The position numbers and the translations under genes are program-made. The notes beneath the pieces were generated by a model. It saw only the letters and a program-made list of their open reading frames with translations, searched no databases and had not been told where the DNA came from. A stretch of DNA of 64,000 nucleotides, from NCBI GenBank assembly GCA_033807695.1, contig CM066310.1, forward strand, positions 2,294,001 to 2,358,000, read 5' to 3'. This document shows positions 36,586 through 48,499 of this stretch, piece by piece; the stretch's first letter is position 1, and each line of letters opens with the position of its first letter. Source of the DNA: Daedaleopsis sinensis (lineage: Eukaryota > Basidiomycota > Agaricomycetes > Polyporales > Polyporaceae).

Positions 36586-37104
36586 CTCAAGATCGTCTAT
36601 GATCTCGCTACTTAGGCGACTGCTGGCAGTAAGTAAGTATGTTCGTGAGGTCATCCGCGCTTGTAGGGTATCTCATTTCGCTTACAGACTCCCTCCCACC
36701 TCAGGAAGCTCATTTAGGATAGTCTTCCCACTGTGAGACCCGCTTGCCGGTGACTGAGGAATGTTGGGCTTCGATATTTCTTTCGGCCACCAAACCCAAG
36801 TTCCCAACCGCCACGGCGATCATCCTACTCGTCCTCCATAGCATTATCATACTTTACTATCGCATACCCTGTTCATCCGTAATTTTTGCGCCTGTGTAAT
36901 TGTAGATCCTAGTGGAGGTGTAAAACAATGCAATGCATAAGAACGAACACATTAAGTCCGAAAATGATGATGACAAGTTTGAGCGGAATGCTGGATTAGG
37001 GCGCTCAATTGTCCTGTGCACGGGTAGCCCTCCCCCGCCATCAACCTCCACCACCTCCTCCCTCTTCTTCCCCACATCTTTCAGCACGACCGCCTCGCGG
37101 GTTT
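36586..37104. other. spc1-kin1 intergenic region
   Basis: About 520 bases holding the 3' end of spc1 and the promoter and 5' UTR of kin1. The 100 bases before the kin1 ATG are pyrimidine-rich with CCACCTCC runs, usual for a basidiomycete leader. No gene is seen. Confidence 0.5.
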
Positions 37105-40100
37105 ATGGACGCATATCCTGCGGGCCTGACAGTTTCAGAAAACCAAGAAGGCGTATCGACCCCTACTCACGGGGGCATGGTCGCTGGCCCCGAGTACGAC
37201 GTCCCCATCACCCAGAAGTCCCCCACAGCCCCAATACCCGACACAGAAGTCGTCACAAACAACACGACAACGATGGAACGCAGCGAGAGGACCGAGAGGC
37301 ATGCCCAACCGCAGGCGAGGTCGTCGTCGACCGGTCATCGACCCCGCCCTGTCTCGATGCCACCTCAGGCATATGCCTCCCCGGCGAACGGTGACCGCGA
37401 TCAGCGCTACGACGACAGCCGTCATGGCCGCACCGAGGGTAGCTCGACAGGCAAATCGCGTAGCGGAACACGGATACTCGGGGACTACACGCTCAGCAAG
37501 ACCCTCGGGGCGGGGAGTATGGGCAAGGTGAAGCTTGCGCACCACAACATCACGGGCGAGAAGGTGAGCAGTGCTTGGTACTGCATATGTACGCCGTTCG
37601 GGAATGTGATCTCTTGTCCCAGCTCGCGGTCAAAATCCTCCCCCGCGTGGCCCCCAGCGGCTCTGCGGCAGCACCGACCTCGGACGCGGCGGCGAAGCAA
37701 GCGTCCAAGGACGCCTCGAAGGAGATAAGGACCATTCGGGAGGCTGCACTGTCGATGCTCCTCCATCACCCCTACATCTGCGGCATGCGGGAGATGATCA
37801 TCCACCAGCACCATTACTACATGGTGTTCGAGTATGTCAGTGGGGGCCAGATGCTCGACTACATCATCAGCCACGGTCGTCTGCGGGAGCGGGTTGCGCG
37901 CAAGTTCGCAAGGCAGATCGGGAGTGCGCTGGATTACTGTCACAAGAACAACGTTGTGCACCGTGGTACGTGAATGTTTTCTACGACACTACATGTGCTT
38001 CATTCGCATCCTGTGCCAGACCTGAAGATCGAGAACATCCTCATCTCGCACTCGGGTAACATCAAGATCATCGATTTCGGTCTTTCCAATCTGTACAACC
38101 CTGCCGACCACCTGGCGACATTCTGTGGCTCACTCTACTTTGCTGCGCCGGAGCTTTTGAACGCCAAGGTTTACACTGGCCCCGAGGTCGATGTGTGGAG
38201 TTTCGGTGTCGTCCTCTACGTTCTCGTCTGTGGCAAGGTGCCATTCGACGATCAGAGCATGCCTGCGCTTCATGCGAAGATTAAGCGTGGTCTCGTTGAG
38301 TACCCTGTGTGGTTGAGTGCAGGTGAGTAGCTCCACCCTCTGCCCATCTCGCTAACGTGCTTAGAATCTTTGTCCAGAGTGCAAGCATCTTCTCACGCGC
38401 ATGCTTGTTACCAACCCATCTGCGCGCGCTTCATTGTCGGAAGTCCTCAGCCATCCATGGATGGTTCGCGGTTATCGCGGCCCCGCCGACTCCCACCTGG
38501 TTCATCGGGAACCATTGCGTGCGGACGAGCTCGATCGCAGCGTGATCAAGGGCATGAAGGGCTTTGAGTTCGGGACGGAAGAGGAGATCGAGCAGAGACT
38601 CATTGAAGTTCTCGAATCTGACGCATACTACCGAGCAGTCCAGCATTGGGAGCGCAAGCGGATGTCAAACGGGCGTAATGGACACTCTCGCTGGGGCGAG
38701 TCGTTCTCCAACTCCTCGCTAGCCGTCTCGCATGATGGCAGCTTCTCCACCACCACCACCAAGGTTGAAGGATCTCCTTCCAAGAAATCCAAGCGGTTCT
38801 CTGGATTCGACTTCTATCGCCGGAAGCTGTTCTCCCCGTCGTCATCTCCACCAAGTACACCCCTAGCACACTCACCCCCTGGCTCACAGTCACATCTGTC
38901 TCATTCCTCGCTCCTTGAATCCGTTCGCGAGCCCGCCGATCCCACATATGGGTTCCACCCTCTCATCTCTATCTACTTCTTGGTCCGCGAGAAGCAGGAG
39001 CGCGAGAAAGTTTACGGCCCTGGCCAATTCGCGAGCTCTCAGCTGTCTCTGGAATCTACCCGACCGGAGGCGACTGCCGTCGATGTTCCTGCACCCCTTC
39101 CAACCTCCGCGAAGCAACTCTCTCAGCCGTCCGTTCGCAAGCGCGATCCGCCTATATCCGGTAAGCCAGACTACAGCATGCCTCTTCCCCGTCTCCCCGC
39201 GCCCGAAACGTCGCACTATTCGGGCCTCTCCTACGATGTCACGCCCGCGACCCCATCCCCGACCACGGCCAACTTCCCCCAACCCCGCGCGCGCGATGCC
39301 GCTCTTTCCCCGCCGAAGGCCTCCGGATCCCCGGCGCTGCCCAAGACAGTCGCGGCCTCTCCCGCCCGGATGTCCATGTCCATGTCCATGCCGCGGGAGC
39401 CGGCAACGACTGCGCACCGTCGCAGTCACAGCCTCAGCCAGCGTCCGAGCGTTCGTGGATGGCATGGCATGTTCGGATTGGGCGGCGCGGAAGAGGCGAG
39501 CGAGCACGGGACGCTCCGCCCGCGCAAGGACATCTTGGAGCCCCCGCGCACGGCCGGGCCCGAGCTCGGCACGTTCGCGGAGAAGATGGACGCCCCGCCG
39601 AAGGAAAAGGAGGCCGGCGCCGGCGAGGAGGAGCCGCGCACGCCGTTGGTCCTGGCGGCGGGCGCGACGCTCGTGCGCAAGTTTGGGAGCATCCTGGGCG
39701 GACGTGGGGACGACTCGCGTCGTGTGGGCACGCCTACCAAACGCGGCAGCATCCTCACCAGTTTCTCACCACGGCCGTCGGGTGAGGGCGACCTGCAGGA
39801 GAAGGAGAAGAACGGAGTGCAGGCCTCCGGCGAGGACGAGAAAGCGGCTCACGCCCAGGACAGCGGCGCCACGGTGACTCAGAGCCAGAGCCAGCCCGTG
39901 GGGACCGTCCACCGCCGTGCGGCGACTATCCTCGATCCATCGGGACGTTCGACCCGTCATGAGCGGAGGAGCAGCACTGGTGCGGCGTTGATGAACGTTG
40001 GTGGCACGATCGGCCGCCATCGGAGGCCATCGACGGGTGCTTCGTTCAATGCGAAGCCGCTCGGTGAGAGGCTGTTCGGGAAGACGGATGAGGAGGACGA

Positions 40101-41074
40101 GTTGGCTGAGCGGGGGGAAGAGGAGTCGTCGGGGCAGAATGGCGCCGGTGACGAGCTGCAGGATGAGCTACAGGGCGAGGATAAGGAGTTCAAGCCCGTG
40201 TACCTCAAGGGCCTGTTCAGGTGAGTCGGAATCATGGCCAGTATCCTATTCTGCATTCTTATTCACATCGGCGTGTGCAGTGTTGCGACGACGTCAACAA
40301 AATCGCCGAACGCCATCCAAGCGGACATCAGGCGTGTTCTTGAGCGCATGCAAGTGCAGTACCGCGAGACGAAGACAGGCTTCGAATGCATCCACATGCC
40401 GTCCATTGACATCTCCTCACTCCAGCCCGCGATTTCTTCCCACCACCAGAAGCGACCCTCGACCGGCTCGCACGAGGACAAGCACCGCACGCTGACCAAA
40501 AAGGCGTCAAAACGCTCGTTCGGCATGCGAGGCAAGGACAAGGAGCGGGAGAAGGACAAGGACAAGGAGCTTCCGAGTCGGCCGTCCGGCGGGACAACGC
40601 TGAGCACGACCGCGAGCAGCGCGTCTTCGTCGTTCTTCCATGTCTCCTCGAACGCGCACACGGCGACCGTCGAGGCTGCCCGCTCGGGGACGCTCGAGAA
40701 CCTGGCCGCCCCGGGCCCTGAGGAGTCGCCCCGCCCGCAATCGCCATCGAAGGGCAAGACGCTGCCACCTATACCCCACGATCTTGTGCCCGCAAGCCCT
40801 CAAGCGATGCCCGCGTCGCCGTTGCCAACTGTCCCGGATATATTTGAGAGTATGGGCGCCAGTTCGCTCGCAGTGCGGTTCGAGATCAATGTTGTGAAGG
40901 TACGCTGCTGCCGGAATCCCATCGCAACTGTCCGACCTTTCATGTGCTGACTGATCTCGTTTGTGATAGGTTCCTTGGCTGCCCCTTCATGGCATCCAGT
41001 TCCGAAGATTGGGCGGGGACGGCTGGCAATATCACATGCTCGCCCGGCGAGTGCTCACGGAGCTGAAGCTATGA
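37105..41074 (+). CDS. kin1: Kin1/MARK/PAR-1-type serine/threonine kinase
   Basis: Six exons (37105-37563, 37623-37965, 38020-38322, 38378-40220, 40281-40899, 40970-41074) encode 1223 residues. A disordered N-terminus leads to the kinase domain at about 128-400: glycine loop LGAGSMGKV, lysine 157 in AVKIL, HRDLKIEN with D268 formed across an intron, DFGLSN at 286, and AAPE at about 310. A long, low-complexity Ser/Pro-rich middle follows. The C-terminus from [12 protein letters not shown] to RRVLTELKL is the KA1 membrane-binding domain typical of Kin1. In yeasts Kin1 acts at the cell cortex in polarity, exocytosis and wall integrity. The ATG at 37105 is the first in frame; the frame is open upstream but lacks ATG. 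Length suits the family. Confidence 0.94.
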
Positions 41075-41860
41075 CAACGGCTTGAACGCTGGCAGTCTCC
41101 TTTCTGTCCTGTCTCTTGTATTTTCGCTAGGTTTTATCTTCCCGGCCTCGTCTCAGTCTCCTCCTCGACTAATCGCATCGTTGTTGGTAGTATATACCGT
41201 CCTTACCGTCGTCCATCGTCATCACGCACCCACATGCAACCCCTCCCGGATCCCGGCCGTAAAGCCTCTTGTCCATCTCGCGTCTCCGTGCACCGTGCTT
41301 CAACCTTACGTTTCGAGTTTTAGTTCTAGTACGGCTGGCTTCCATTACATTCCTCTCTGGGCTAGATGACCAGCAGTAGTATGTCTGAATCTTCCGCGGA
41401 AGCACACGCGCCTCTTGAGTCCTCCCACTGCATATCGCATACGATACTGCTACGTATACGTGCCTGTTACGAGCTCTCCCACCATCTCTATATGAACGCT
41501 ACTTCCCGACACGCAATACATACCACGGCTTTCCCCCGCAGCTGATGAGCGCTCCGAGATGTCGATCCGAGCCTTGAGGGGGTGGTTCCCTCCGCTATGA
41601 GTCTCTCGCTTTCCGACACAAGCAGGCCGATGATTATTCTGTGCTCGATCTTCGCTACCATTGTTATCTGTTGGACCCACGGTCGTTATCACTGAGATAA
41701 GGCTTGTGGGAAGCTCTCCCCCAACTATAAAATTGCGAGTGATCACTCCGCCCGGTTCAGGTCACTTCTCAACCGACAACTTTTTTTCGTAAGTAAAAGT
41801 CGTGACCGACCTTACAAGATTTTGCAGCTGATAAAACCTCACCGGTGTGGCATAACAAGT
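41075..41860. other. intergenic, kin1 3' region
   Basis: Probable 3' UTR of kin1 and promoter of the next gene. No frame of interest; a TATA-less pyrimidine-rich tract is seen. Nothing else is supported. Confidence 0.5.
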
Positions 41861-43194
41861 ATGTCGATCAATGACTGTCCTAGGGAGGTTCTCGGACTCT
41901 TCGTACAGAGTGTCTCCTGCGAAACCAGCCTCCGTAACCTTCGCGTCGTCAACAGCACATTCTGCGATCTCGCCACCCCTCGCGCGTTTCGTACGGCATA
42001 TGTGACAAATACTCCCAGCTCCGCGATCGGTCTCAAGTCTCTCATGGAGTGCACTCCCTTGGCTCAGCACGTCACGGCGATTGTATTCCGCTCAAGCGAT
42101 GTCCCAAAAGAGATTCGACGAGGTATCAGCACGCAACACCCCGCTGCATGTCCCAACGACGTTGCTGACCATCATCTCGCGAATGTGCAGACAGAGTCGG
42201 GCAGAAGGCAATGCACGTCGCCTTGATCTCCGTCTTCGCACAACTCCACCGGTTCCCCGCCGTGACCGCTCTCGACCTCAGGTTTGTGCCCCAAATCTGC
42301 TACTCGTCGCAGAACGCACAGAGTCAGCCGGACGACAGCGAGCGTGCGGGCTTTGACCTCCAGGTCGTCCTGCAGTCGCTCGTACGGAACACCCAGCTCC
42401 CGACGATCCGGACCCTCACGCTCGACAACATGATCGCCTTCCCGTTCTCGTTCTACGGCGACGCAGGGTTCGCGCGGCTGGTCTCGCAAGTGGACAGCCT
42501 CCGCGTCTGCGCACACGGGACGGACAACTTGCACGCGCCCGGGCAGAATACAGAAGAGCTTTGGGAGTTGATGTGGCAGGAGACGATTCCGATCCACTTC
42601 CTCATGCCCTCGCAGCGGCAGCTCACGTCTCTCGCGCTCATCAGCAACCAGCCCGTCCCGCACGTGGAGCTCGGCGCGCTCTTCTACCCCGCGCTGCGCC
42701 GCCTCGAGCTGGGCAGCATCGTCTTCACGAGCACGCGCATCGTCGAGGACTTCGTCGTGCGCCACCGCCAGACGCTCGTCGCGCTCGTGCTCGACTCCTG
42801 CCCGATGTACGTCGGTGCAGACGACGCCCCCGCGCGGACCTGGGCCGAAGTCTGTGACCGCTTCCACGAAGAGCTCGAGGGGCTCGTGGACGTGCAGATC
42901 CGTTTGCGGACCGAGTGGGGGCTGGACCAGATGGAGTGGTCGGAGGGTATCCGCTTGACCTACGAACACTCCCAGACTGGGTTCGGGTACTCAAGGGGTC
43001 GGTACTGTGCGGAGTACGAGGAGGCGGACCGTCCGGCGGTGGATAAGTTTGTCGACGGAGTCTATGCGAGGAAGCAACGGCTTGAGAAGCGAGAGGCGGG
43101 AGCCACGGCTTCGACTGTCACTGGCTCACCACCGGTCGAGATTCCGCCGGTTCAGAGTCTGCAAGGCCAGTCGTTCGTTGTACCCATTATGTAA
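41861..43194 (+). CDS. F-box/LRR-like protein of Agaricomycete type
   Basis: Two exons (41861-42122 and 42191-43194) give 421 residues. The N-terminus (DCPREVLGLFVQ, LRNLRVVNSTFCDLATPRAFR) follows the pattern of the degenerate F-box start found in large mushroom families: a hydrophobic helix, then RLVC-like and ATPRLFR-like blocks. It continues with irregular leucine-rich segments (VTALDLRFVP, IRTLTLDNM, LRRLELGSIVF, LVALVLDSCPM), suggesting a curved LRR fold. Such proteins are presumed adaptors of SCF ubiquitin ligases, but the F-box match here is weak. The intron was placed by phase: RR then DRVGQKAMHVA. No membrane segment. Confidence 0.7.
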
Positions 43195-43446
43195 CATATA
43201 TTTCTCCGTCTTAGCGTTCAGTATGGGCTTGTGATATTTGTGCACGAGGAATTGATTGGGAGGGTAGCATTCCCGTCAGGTATCAGCCGCCACTGATGGT
43301 GCATCCTCAACAGACCTCACTGAAGGCCTCAACGACGACCAGACGACTCCTCGCGAAGGATCGAGGATCAGCGGTAAGAACTATGTGATAATGGATACTT
43401 GTACTCGGTTTGAATATATAATGACTCACTGTCACGTTGCATTCCA

Positions 43447-43640
43447 TCATGAGGACTTCGCCGTGCGCCACCGCCCCACAGTAACCGTGCTCGTGCTCGA
43501 CTCTTGTCCGATGCACATCGACGGTGGGGACGGCGTACCCGCGCGAACCTGGGGTCAGACTCAGTTCCGATGCAACCGCTTTCAAAAAGTTACGAGAGGC
43601 TCAGCGAGCGGCTCGTGCCATCGGCAGCGTTGATTTTCCT
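43447..43640 (+). pseudogene. relic duplicate of the F-box/LRR-like gene
   Basis: The DNA reads EDFAVRHRPTVTVLVLDSCPM followed by PARTWG, closely matching EDFVVRHRQTLVALVLDSCPM and PARTWA in the intact gene about 700 bases upstream. Similarity fades after a weak ERLSERLV match. There is no start, no upstream half and the frame breaks, so it is a partial tandem duplicate in decay. Confidence 0.65.
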
Positions 43641-44853
43641 GCCATTGCGCGTTAGCAGACTGCTCTGTCAACGCCTCCCCGTGCTCAAAACAGGTAAGTG
43701 TTCGAGTGAAGTTCACTATTGCGCTGAGTGCTGAAGCGTTGATAGATACACCGTCCAACGGTACTAGTACTAGAGTCACCAACTGGTGACTTGTCACTAA
43801 GGTGGAAAAGAAATCGGAAACTTGAGGGTGGCTGTGCCGCGGCAGTGCTTCTCACTCTCACGGTGAGGATGGCGTGACGTGTATGCAGTCACGCATACTT
43901 TGTCCAGCCGCCACCACCAGTGACCACGACACTTTCTAGCACCGGTGAGAGTTGGGCGTCGCGAGAGAAGGTAAAGCGGTGTATCAACGACCTGACATAC
44001 TCCGCCTCAGAAACTGTTCACGTACTTTGCGAACCCGGTGCGAGTCGGACAGCGGCGAATCCGTTGAAGCCTCGACTCGGCGCTATGCAGTGTGCTTAGT
44101 TTGTCACTGCAGGGATGTAGACTGGCACACTAGTACTCACATGAGTCACCATCAAAACTTCAACGCGTCGTTTTAGGTGAGCGACGTTACTCGATGGTTC
44201 CCATACGGAAGTCAAGAGGGCTTGTCCATCCTTCAACTCCGGGAAGACAGTTACGTTCTAGAGTTAGTCTAACAGCAGCCCTAGGATGCTTGTGTCTTTC
44301 TCTTGCCATAAAACAGGCCCACAGGCTCAGAATGTGTGTATCCTGTGAGTTTAATTCTGACTTATCTTGAGTGCGTGAGGGCCTCGCTGCGGGATGCCGC
44401 CCATCTTGTGACTGTTTGGCATAATTGGCAGAGTCTGGCGTTGTCCCATCTGCTTCTCGTTCTCGCGCATTCAAGTTTGTGCCACGATGCTCCTGCAGTG
44501 CATCCGGAGATAAGTACACGCGATGTGCCGCGTAATAACGCGTAGTATCTGAGGCCTGTACTGAGTCCTTGTCCCAGGCAGGTGAGAGGCGCTGGTACAT
44601 GTTTCCCACCGAATGACAGACATCCTGCTCATCTATCTCAATTCCAGACATATATGTCATCGCAGTAGATGCACATCTATGCCAGTGATCTCACAGTCCG
44701 CTGAGTCAGGTCACTGACGAGGCTAACGTTCATTGCGGGATAGACACAGATCTGCGCACATAAAGCCGACTCGGTGCCACAGAGACCACAAGCGATTCAG
44801 CTGTTTCCGTCGAGCTCTACTATCTGACTTGAACCACGTCTCCTCTACCAACC
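43641..44853. other. intergenic stretch
   Basis: No gene recognised. Small features: a 16-bp palindrome GTCACCAACTGGTGAC near 43775, and several ACTAGTAC hexamer clusters. A CATAAAG element about 95 nt before the next ATG could serve as TATA box. Confidence 0.45.
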
Positions 44854-45198
44854 ATGGCACACATCCGTCACTTCATCTCTGCTGTGGTCGTCGTGATGTG
44901 CATGGCGTTATCTGCACGCGCTGCGCCCCCTCCTGTAGACGGTGAGTTGTTGTTGTAATCACGCAACAATTAGCTCTGCGGACCCACTCACATTTCCTGG
45001 CAGAAACACTCCGCGTCGATTCCAAATGGCTCTCCGCAGTAAACAATCGACGAGGTAAGCAGCTCTATTCCGTGACGATACATACAACCTGAATGCTGAC
45101 CGTGACGGCTTGTCCTGCGGCCCGGCGTAGATCGCGAGCTCGACCTGCACAGAGACGAGCTCGAATGGCTCTCACAGCCTCCTGATGCAAGTAGCTAA
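44854..45198 (+). CDS. small secreted protein, possible peptide precursor
   Basis: Three exons (44854-44941, 45004-45054, 45131-45198) with introns of 62 and 76 nt give 68 residues. The first 23 or so (MAHIRHFISAVVVVMCMALSARA) form a strong signal peptide, with likely cleavage before APPPVD. The mature part has no cysteine. It contains a dibasic RR followed by DRELDLHRDELEW and two echoes of one motif: SKWLSAV and LEWLSQP. It lies 574 bases from the 3' end of a convergent UstYa-like gene. UstYa enzymes often modify ribosomal peptides cut out by Kex2, so a precursor role is possible but unproven; it might equally be an effector-like secreted protein. No family recognised. Confidence 0.55.
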
Positions 45199-45771
45199 AT
45201 GCTTAGTCAGTACACTCGTTTGCCTATTGCAATAGTCTTCAGCTCAGCTAATAGGCTCGCAGACTGACAAGGGCGCTGTTCGCTTCTTTATACGAATCCT
45301 GCTTCCCGCCTTAGTACAGGTGGTTCTATGTCAATTAGATATTCTTGTGAAGCCTATGATAGTACACGAAAAACAACCTAGATGAAAAATCCGTTCGATC
45401 TACAGCACATTGTTTTCTGTGATATCTTGCGACTGTGGGGTAGTGCCGGAGGAATTCGGTCATGTATACACGACACGGCCTTGTCCCGACGTGGTTGTAT
45501 GAACGTGTGAGCTTTCACACTCATTCCATAAAAATGCTCACGTCGCCATCCAGATGATCTGTGGGTACGAAAACTCCGCGCCATAGTCGCTCCAGGCATC
45601 TCTGTTCTAAGTCGCCGGGTGCAATGAAAAAGAAAAGCTTCGCTCTGCGCAGACAAAAACACATTCGACAACGCCGCTCGCTCGCTGCAAGATCGCGCTC
45701 GCCACAAGTACTCCCGTCCTGATGCACATCACATCAACGCAGAGCCTTCTCGCGATCTGCTCTCGCACATC
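45199..45771. other. convergent intergenic region
   Basis: 3' flanks of the small secreted protein gene and the UstYa-like gene. No coding signal seen. Confidence 0.5.
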
Positions 45772-46395
45772 TCAACTCCGCATCGAGTCCGCCCACGCCG
45801 CGTATTCCCGTTGGTTCTCCTCCACCGCGCTGTATACTGCATTCCAGTCCAGGCACCTGCGCACCGGGTGCGGCTCGACGGGATGGATGTTCGACGGGTA
45901 CTGGTATGGGTCGAGGTTCGTGTCCCCACGACAGAGGATCATCTCCCGGATGTAGTTCATGCAGTGCCGCGCGGGCTGCTCGTCGCGCTCGACGAGCGGC
46001 TTCGTGAGCTGGTCGCGCATGACGTCTAGGCAGCGCAGTTGGTGGAACATCGACACCATGAACGGCTCGCGGTGTGCGCCCAGATGAACGAGGCCGTCGC
46101 CTGGAACAAGCGAGCGCCAGGCGTGTGACGCGTTGAAGTCGTAGCGCAGGCCGCTGTCGAACGCGAACGCTACGGGCTTGCGTTCGACGTCCCAGATACC
46201 ACCTGCATGTGGACGTCAGCAGGGAATGTGCGATCCGATATTGTTGCGGGGCTCATAGTGCGCACCATTGACGGGACTCCGAGTGGGACTGCGGTACAGG
46301 TAAGTCAGACTGACGAGCTTGTATGTGAGATTGAGCCCGAGGAGGAGGGTTGCAACAGCGACAATGATAGATTCGAGCCGTCGTGCGGAGGTCAT
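45772..46395 (-). CDS. UstYa-family (DUF3328) oxidase, variant motifs
   Basis: Two exons (46395-46266 and 46202-45772) encode 186 residues. A single membrane segment lies near the N-terminus (SIIVAVATLLLGLNL). The body has the family blocks AWRSLVPGDGLVHLG, VSMFHQLRCLDVMRD and ARHCMNYIREMILCRGD. UstYa proteins are copper-dependent oxidases of secondary metabolism carrying two HxxHC motifs. Here the first is HQLRC (97-101) and the second PARHC (120-124), so each has lost one histidine. The C-terminal DP..YP..HPV tail fits basidiomycete members. Reaction unknown; candidates are oxidative cyclisation or C-H oxidation of a peptide or small molecule in the secretory pathway. It converges with the small secreted protein gene. 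Confidence 0.85.
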
Positions 46396-47443
46396 GGCGA
46401 GTTCGGGGATGGGGGAGAGATTGTGCAGAGGTCAAGGAGTAAGACCTCGGGTTTGAGGGTCTGCATTCGCGGAGCTGATGCCTTGCTGTCCTCAGAACCC
46501 ACTGCGCTGCCTCGATGGGATGCCTAAGTCAATCAGCTGTGCGGAAACGTTTCCATGAACGGACCTTTGTACCGGCAACTGTCAGACGTCACAATATTCG
46601 GGGTCGCACCGCCAAACGGCGCAAGGCAAAGAGTTCCAAGTCCCGAGGGCGGCAGGTACAGGGGCTCTAACGGTCCTAGTGGGCGATAGCTCAGAGCTTC
46701 TGCCGCGAGAAAAACTGGTTATTGAGGCCAGACAGAGTGTCGTCTGTCTAGGTCAGACCCATGAGCATAAACGGAGGAAGTAGAACCCAAGAATTGCCAG
46801 AACAAACACAGCCCGAGCATACCGGTGTAGTAAACAGCGGACTTCCCACGGCAAGCTGAGTTCTCCATCAATCAGCGCTTATAGGATCCTTTCCACCATA
46901 TTACCTTAACCTTGTCTCCCCTAGGCAGGTCCTATTGAAAGGCGGGGGTGAGCCTGGTAAACGGTATCACCTATGGATCGAGGTCAGTTCTATGAACTCA
47001 GCTCCAGATGAGACAACTGACTTGAAGATATTGCGGACATGCGGAACTAATAAAAATTAGTTGTTGACACATTCGAATTCTTGACCATGATTCGGATACC
47101 GCTGACCACGGACTGAGTCGAAAGAAGGTCCCGTCGCAGTCGACGTCCGAGAGACAGTCATTTGATGAGGCACAGCCTTGATATGACTTCCGCGTTTCTG
47201 TACGGCGAGTCGCGGGAAACCATTCCCTCACGGATGGGCTTCGTGAACTCAATCACCATGGTACACCGGTACCCGCACTCGGAACGAACATAGCCTCGAG
47301 GCAAAGCTCGGGGGTATTATCCTGAACTCGCAAAGTCGCTGAAGGCTCCATACCTGCTCAAGACAACGTCAGTCGACCCTCTCGCTACCGACGCACCTAC
47401 ACTTCCACAAACTCTCTCATACATCTCATACAACAACTCCACC
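46396..47443. other. divergent promoter region
   Basis: Lies between the minus-strand UstYa-like gene and the plus-strand membrane protein gene, so it should hold both promoters. No frame of interest. No clear TATA box. Confidence 0.45.
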
Positions 47444-48499
47444 ATGCTGGGACGTATTCAAGAGGAGAGCTACGCGCTGCTGCCGGAAGGAGACCGCGAG
47501 TCACTCGAGTTCGAAGAAGGCTACAAAGCCCCGCAAAGAACACGTAGGTGTATTTCAAGTCCTTGAGCCATTCCTCAACGTGATAACATGGCTCTGCAGG
47601 GTCCCCGCGGAGGATGCCTTCATGGCTCCAGTCCGAGAAGCAACCGTCGATGCTCATGTGGGCGCTCGCGCTGCTCGTCGTCGTCGTCGGAGTGACGGAT
47701 GTTGTCGCGCTCCTCTGCATGTCGCATATCATGAACAACGTCTACGCCGATCTCAGCACCGATGAGCTCGAGTTCGCGAACCCGTACCGCGGCCTGGACG
47801 CGCTCTACAGCTCCGGCACCATACAGTCGTCGACGATCGAGCCCATCCAGAACGTCCCGCGCGTGGTCGCCCAAGTCTTCCCCTACGAGCCAAAGCGGCT
47901 CGCGCCCGTGGGCGAGCACGACCTGTTCAACAAGATGTTCGGGACACTCTCCCCACACGAGAAGCACCTACAGGTGACCCCTAATGTGAGGAGTCGTACC
48001 CTGGCCTTTCCCATCTCGAGCTGGGCGAGTCACTAACTCAGTTCCCTCCAGACGCACACCATCGCGCAGTTCCGCGCGCTCGACTTCGGCATGGAAGAAT
48101 GCTCGCTCGTCATTCAGCTGCCAGGCAACGGGGATCCGATCGAGAGCAAGGAGCCATTCCAGTTCAACCCCTCCTCGTCTTTCAACGTATACCGTCTGGA
48201 CGCACCCAAGCCGCTCGACGTCCGGACGCTGTCGTACAGCACCAAACCGCCGGCGAAGGATAAGGTCCACACGGTCACGACACGGGCGGGCGATGAGACG
48301 GTCGTTTCACGCTTCCCGTGCGTCTGGGGCTCTCTGCACACATTCATGATCACATGTGCAAAGGGCTCGGACTGCCTTGTGGATGTGTGGTCGAGTCAGA
48401 ACACGACTTTCGGTACGTACCATAACTGCATCGCGTGGCGTTCGAATCTGATTGGGGTCTTTGACAGGTGTTTACATGTACCAGCATCAGACGATTTGA
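47444..48499 (+). CDS. single-pass membrane protein of unknown function
   Basis: Four exons (47444-47543, 47600-47985, 48052-48412, 48468-48499) give 292 residues. An acidic and basic cytosolic N-terminus (about 50 residues) precedes one membrane segment at 51-74 (WALALLVVVVGVTDVVALL). The outside part begins LSTDELEFANPYRGLD and contains THTIAQFRALDFGMEEC, LDVRTLSYSTKPPAK, CVWGSLHTFMITC and a VDVWSSQNTT(F)GVYMYQHQTI end. I recognise this as a widespread Agaricomycete family without known role; a beta-rich ectodomain is likely. The last exon is only 32 nt and was set by phase and by the conserved MYQHQT ending. Its position between two UstYa-like genes may be chance. Confidence 0.75.

Noticed and set aside
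38890..39877. Long open frames on both strands inside kin1 exon 4
   Set aside because: Low-complexity Ser/Pro/Arg translations caused by GC-rich coding DNA; no independent signal.
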